Of a DNA stretch of 64,000 nt, positions 61,064-64,000 are shown one piece after another; position 1 is the stretch's first letter, and each line of letters opens with the position of its first letter. Made by a program: the position numbers and the translations under genes. A model generated the notes under the pieces. The model saw only the letters and a program-made list of their open reading frames with translations. It did not search any database and was not told the DNA's origin. Origin of the DNA: Haloferula sp. BvORR071 (lineage in GTDB: Bacteria; Verrucomicrobiota; Verrucomicrobiia; Verrucomicrobiales; Akkermansiaceae); contig NZ_BATP01000007.1 in NCBI RefSeq assembly GCF_000739615.1, positions 62,001 through 126,000 on the forward strand, given 5' to 3'.

Positions 61064-61136
61064 GCGGCGGAGGAGCAGACTACCTTGACCCGCTTCCCGC
61101 TTGGCTTTTTGGGAATCTGGCGTGGAGTAGGCGGAT

Positions 61137-61853
61137 ATGCGCCGCATCCTTGCTCTGCTCATGATGATTCCCCTCACCGCATTTGCCACCCCGACCGAGT
61201 CCAGCGAATCCCTGGAGTGGAAACCTGGGGAAAAGATCAACTATCTCCAATTCCTGCCGGAGGGCTACGACAAGGACTCCGCGGAGGCGTATCCGCTGGT
61301 GATCTTCCTGCATGGCTCCGGGGAGCGCGGCGACAATCTGGACCTGATCCGCAAGCACGGGCCGCCGATGATGGCGACGACGGCGATGAAGAACCAGGGC
61401 CACGGGCTGCCATTCATCCTGGCGGCGCCGCAGTGCCCGATGGGCCGCTGGTGGAATACGGACGAGGTGATCGCGCTGACCAAGCATCTGGCGAAGTCGC
61501 TGCATGTGGATGAGAAGCGGATCCACCTGACGGGCATCAGCATGGGCGGCTTTGGCACCTGGGCCTGCCTGACGCAGGAGCCGGATCTGTATGCGAGCGG
61601 GGTGCCAATCTGTGGTGGCGGCGAGCCGGCCCAAGCGGAGAAGATCAAGGACATCCCGATCTGGACCTTCCACGGTCTGAAAGACGATGCGGTACCGGTG
61701 GCCAAGACCCAGGAAATGGAGAAGGCGATCCACGACGCGGGTGGCAAGAAGCTACTGGTCACCTACTACCCGGAGGAGCACCACGAGTCATGGATTCCCG
61801 CCTATGCGGACCCCTCCCTGCTGGCGTGGATGATGTTGCAGCATAAGAAATGA
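61137..61853 (+). CDS. Secreted alpha/beta-hydrolase (esterase)
   Basis: 238 residues with a signal peptide (about 1-18). The alpha/beta-hydrolase fold shows the oxyanion strand LVIFLHGSGERGDNLD (about 54-69), nucleophile motif GISMGG with S135, the acid in LKDDAVPV (about 183) and His in EEHHESW (about 217). It resembles the PHB-depolymerase/prolyl-oligopeptidase-like esterases of DUF1080/LamG-rich genomes. Likely an acyl- or carbohydrate-esterase outside the cytoplasm; the substrate is unknown. Confidence 0.9.
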   Translation: MRRILALLMMIPLTAFATPTESSESLEWKPGEKINYLQFLPEGYDKDSAEAYPLVIFLHGSGERGDNLDLIRKHGPPMMATTAMKNQGHGLPFILAAPQCPMGRWWNTDEVIALTKHLAKSLHVDEKRIHLTGISMGGFGTWACLTQEPDLYASGVPICGGGEPAQAEKIKDIPIWTFHGLKDDAVPVAKTQEMEKAIHDAGGKKLLVTYYPEEHHESWIPAYADPSLLAWMMLQHKK

Positions 61854-61986
61854 TTCATATGAGGCTTTGAGTGGGGCGGAGTGAAGATTTTCCACTCCGG
61901 GAGAAACGATTTGCTGTCCGGTGTGTTATGACACAGGATTTCCACGTTTTCCGGACGTTTGATTCTCCTCCGAATTCCTCCGCACC

Positions 61987-64000
61987 ATGAAGCCTAAGAA
62001 ACCTGTCCCCCGCCCTCAGGCCCCGATTGTTCGCCCGGCCGTTGGGTCCGGGCGCCGTATCGTGCAGCAAGCGCAGGCGCATGCTACCGGCACCGTCGCG
62101 GCACTGCTTTTCACCGCCTTCGTGGTTGGCGGTGTGTGGTACAAGCTGGAGAGCATGAAGACCCGGGTGGTCGTCATCAAGAATGCCGAGACCACGGAAG
62201 CCTCCGGCGGAGCCAGCACCGCGCCGCTGCCGGAAGCGGCGCCGACGAAGATTTTCGATTTCGACAAGGCCAAGGAAGAGCAGGCCAAGACTGAAAGCGC
62301 CGCCAACGGTGCGGTCGCCAGTGCGAAGCCAATGCCCGGAATCACCGTGCCGCAGAAAGAAGCGGTGCCGGAAGATCCTGGTATCGCCGTGCTGAAGAAC
62401 GCGGAGCCGCTGCTTCTCACCGGCATCGATGCCGGTCGCGATGCCGCCTTGCAGCGAGACGCGGCGATGCTGAAGACCGCGATGGATTCGAAGGGCTGGA
62501 ACGCCTATCGCAATCTGCTGGAGCGCTCCCTGGCAGCAGCGGTGCCCAATGTGGCAGGCAAGGAAGGACGCAACCGCTTCGACCCGGTGTGGGCGGAAGC
62601 GCCGCTCTACAAGGCCTTCCTGCGCTGGGAATTCCTGGACCGCTTTTCCCAATCCGACATCGCCGAGATCTCCCACGACAGCTACGCGCTGGAGATGCTG
62701 ACCTGGCTGCTGAACAAGCCGGAAGCGATGGAGGAACTGCTCCTGACGATGAAGGATGCGGATGACTCCGCGAAGGTGCTGGTCTTCCTGAAGGACGCGT
62801 GGAGTGCGCGCTCGGAGAAGTTTGAGAAGTTCTTCAGCCTCGCGGTCGCTTGCTCGGTGGTCTTCGACCATGACATGACGATCGGTGAGCCGCTCGGAGG
62901 AGAGTCCACGGTGAATCCCCTCGCCCGCTATCTCTGGTATGTAGAGAAGGACGAGAAGGGCAAGCTGGCGGTGCCGGTCCATCGCCAGAACGCCCGCGAC
63001 CTAGTGTGGGTGGTCTGCGCGCCGGTGGCGACCAAGGAGCTGGACTGGGCGATCGACAAGATGCACGAGAGCCGGAAGAACTGGGGAAGCACCTATGAGA
63101 TGGTGGAGTACCTGATGGAGCGTGCGGTGAAGGGCATCAATCCTTACAAGGAATACAGCTTCGCGGAGATCCTGAAGGAAGGTGGCATCTGCGGTGACCG
63201 CTCCTACTTCAGCGTGAACACCGCCCGGGCGCAGGGCATCCCGGCGCTGATCCTGGCCGGTGAGACGGATCTGGGCGGCCACGCATGGGCCGCGATCAAG
63301 ACCGATACGCGCGAGTGGGACACCAACATCGGCCGTATCGGTGGGGTCTCGAAGGGTGAAGGTGGCAATCCGCAGCTCAACAATTCGCTCAGCGAGCAGG
63401 AGATCTGGCTGTGGAATGATCGCGCGCACCAGAGCGACATCACGACGATGTCGGTTTACCGCCACTTGTGGCTGTCCGATCTCTTCGCCGCGATGGGACG
63501 CTTGGGTGAGACCATGAAGACCGCGCAGCTGGCCAACGAGCTCGGCAAGTCCTTCCCCGAAACCTGGTCGCGCCTCTACGACGTGATCGAGGAGCAGCAG
63601 CAATTCTTCGCTGACGAAACCCAGCCGTCCGACCCGAAGGTAGTCTCGGTGTGGCGTGAGTTCTCCGCCGATATGCGCCGCGAGTTCCGCGACAATCCGC
63701 GGATGGCCGCGCTGGCCGCCCGTGCGGAGGATGAGCACGTGTATCCCTACGCGACTGAGACCGAGGTGGAGCGTGCAATGAAGCGCGAGCGCCGCCGGGT
63801 GGAGCGCGAATCGAGCGAGCAGAAGGATCTGATTGCGACCACGCTCAAGCGTGAAGGTGACCTGATCATGAAGCGTGGTGGTCCGGACGCGGCCAAGAAC
63901 GTGGGCAATCTCTACGACACGGCGCTGCGCGAATACGGTGGCAGCATCACAGGCTTCAAGATGATGGCGGAGGACTACTACAACTTCGCCAAGTCCGACA
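61987..64000 (+). CDS. Transglutaminase-like membrane protein (partial, runs off window)
   Basis: At least 671 residues; the reading frame is open at the window end. The N-terminal tail (Pro/Lys/Arg-rich, about 1-33) precedes one membrane helix (about 36-58; GTVAALLFTAFVVGGVWY). A linker with many Ala/Lys/Glu residues leads to a helical region (about 140-390). A transglutaminase-like core follows, with GGICGD (C402), GGHAW (H432) and EWDTN (D445) in the order and spacing of the Cys-His-Asp triad. A charged coiled-coil-like region follows. Probably a periplasmic protease/transglutaminase-fold protein anchored in the inner membrane. The 3' end is missing. Confidence 0.85.
   Translation, partial: MKPKKPVPRPQAPIVRPAVGSGRRIVQQAQAHATGTVAALLFTAFVVGGVWYKLESMKTRVVVIKNAETTEASGGASTAPLPEAAPTKIFDFDKAKEEQAKTESAANGAVASAKPMPGITVPQKEAVPEDPGIAVLKNAEPLLLTGIDAGRDAALQRDAAMLKTAMDSKGWNAYRNLLERSLAAAVPNVAGKEGRNRFDPVWAEAPLYKAFLRWEFLDRFSQSDIAEISHDSYALEMLTWLLNKPEAMEELLLTMKDADDSAKVLVFLKDAWSARSEKFEKFFSLAVACSVVFDHDMTIGEPLGGESTVNPLARYLWYVEKDEKGKLAVPVHRQNARDLVWVVCAPVATKELDWAIDKMHESRKNWGSTYEMVEYLMERAVKGINPYKEYSFAEILKEGGICGDRSYFSVNTARAQGIPALILAGETDLGGHAWAAIKTDTREWDTNIGRIGGVSKGEGGNPQLNNSLSEQEIWLWNDRAHQSDITTMSVYRHLWLSDLFAAMGRLGETMKTAQLANELGKSFPETWSRLYDVIEEQQQFFADETQPSDPKVVSVWREFSADMRREFRDNPRMAALAARAEDEHVYPYATETEVERAMKRERRRVERESSEQKDLIATTLKREGDLIMKRGGPDAAKNVGNLYDTALREYGGSITGFKMMAEDYYNFAKSD

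Larger units (their letters stand above)
60855..61136. other. Intergenic region with two repeat types
   Basis: 282 bases containing four heptamers (60920-60947) and the dispersed repeat copy B (60998-61063). No gene is visible. Confidence 0.75.

Overview
The window looks like chromosomal DNA of a free-living, high-GC member of the Verrucomicrobiota, close to Luteolibacter/Haloferula/Verrucomicrobiaceae. The indications are an Amuc_1098-type secretin, a PEP-CTERM-anchored protein, a DUF1592/DUF1552 gene pair, DUF1080 and LamG secreted proteins, and a MoxR-DUF58-BatA-VWA operon with very long coiled-coil partners. This placement is an inference from gene content. I see no rRNA, tRNA, CRISPR array, intact insertion sequence or complete prophage. 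Most genes lack a strong Shine-Dalgarno sequence, so several starts rest on homology or on start/stop overlaps.

Layout. 0.1-0.75 kb: an FHA membrane protein. 0.76-12.5 kb: one tightly packed minus-strand operon running from a MoxR AAA+ ATPase through DUF58, BatA/VWA/PA14, VWA/GATase-like and DUF4175-like proteins to a prenyltransferase-repeat protein, probably envelope-associated. 12.7-14.5 kb: MlaE permease, a small lipoprotein and an HNH nuclease. 14.9-25.6 kb: a secreted/catabolic block with a DUF1080 protein, a XylR-AraC regulator fused to a HAD phosphatase, LamG proteins (one PEP-CTERM), and two large secreted proteins carrying WIGIY domains, one of them a purple-acid-phosphatase-like enzyme. 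25.7-29.8 kb: type IV pilus-type secretin and a membrane partner. 29.8-32.2 kb: RibF and a TPR protein. 32.3-36.8 kb: iron uptake (PepSY reductase-like protein, TonB receptor, PiuC hydroxylase). 36.9-43.1 kb: a bufferin/Hvf-type RiPP locus (DoxX, Cys-rich precursor, MNIO enzyme, DUF2063 partner) continuing into an alpha-hydroxy-acid oxidase and two small membrane proteins, divergent from an ECF sigma factor and its probable anti-sigma partner. 43.3-47.0 kb: DUF1592/DUF1552 pair. 47.1-49.4 kb: halogenase-like flavoprotein and an orphan. 49.9-53.0 kb: MMPL exporter divergent from LolA. 53.1-56.1 kb: two PilT-family ATPases and a membrane protein. 56.3-58.5 kb: secreted repeat protein, then a small accessory islet (SUKH-like protein and a Cys/His protein). 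58.5-61.1 kb: Gfo/Idh/MocA dehydrogenase and an orphan terminase-small-subunit-like protein, surrounded by dispersed intergenic repeats. 61.1-64 kb: secreted esterase and a transglutaminase-like membrane protein cut by the window end.

The strongest candidate for an under-described system is 36.9-43.1 kb: a RiPP metallophore-type operon with an unusual Lys/Gly/Cys-repeat precursor, a perfect 12-bp hairpin between precursor and enzyme genes, and a divergent ECF sigma factor carrying its own C-terminal membrane segment. Other points of interest are the regulator-phosphatase fusion, a SKICH-like 'WIGIY' domain family shared by adjacent secreted proteins, several families of short tandem and dispersed repeats, and an over-represented heptamer CTGTTAG.
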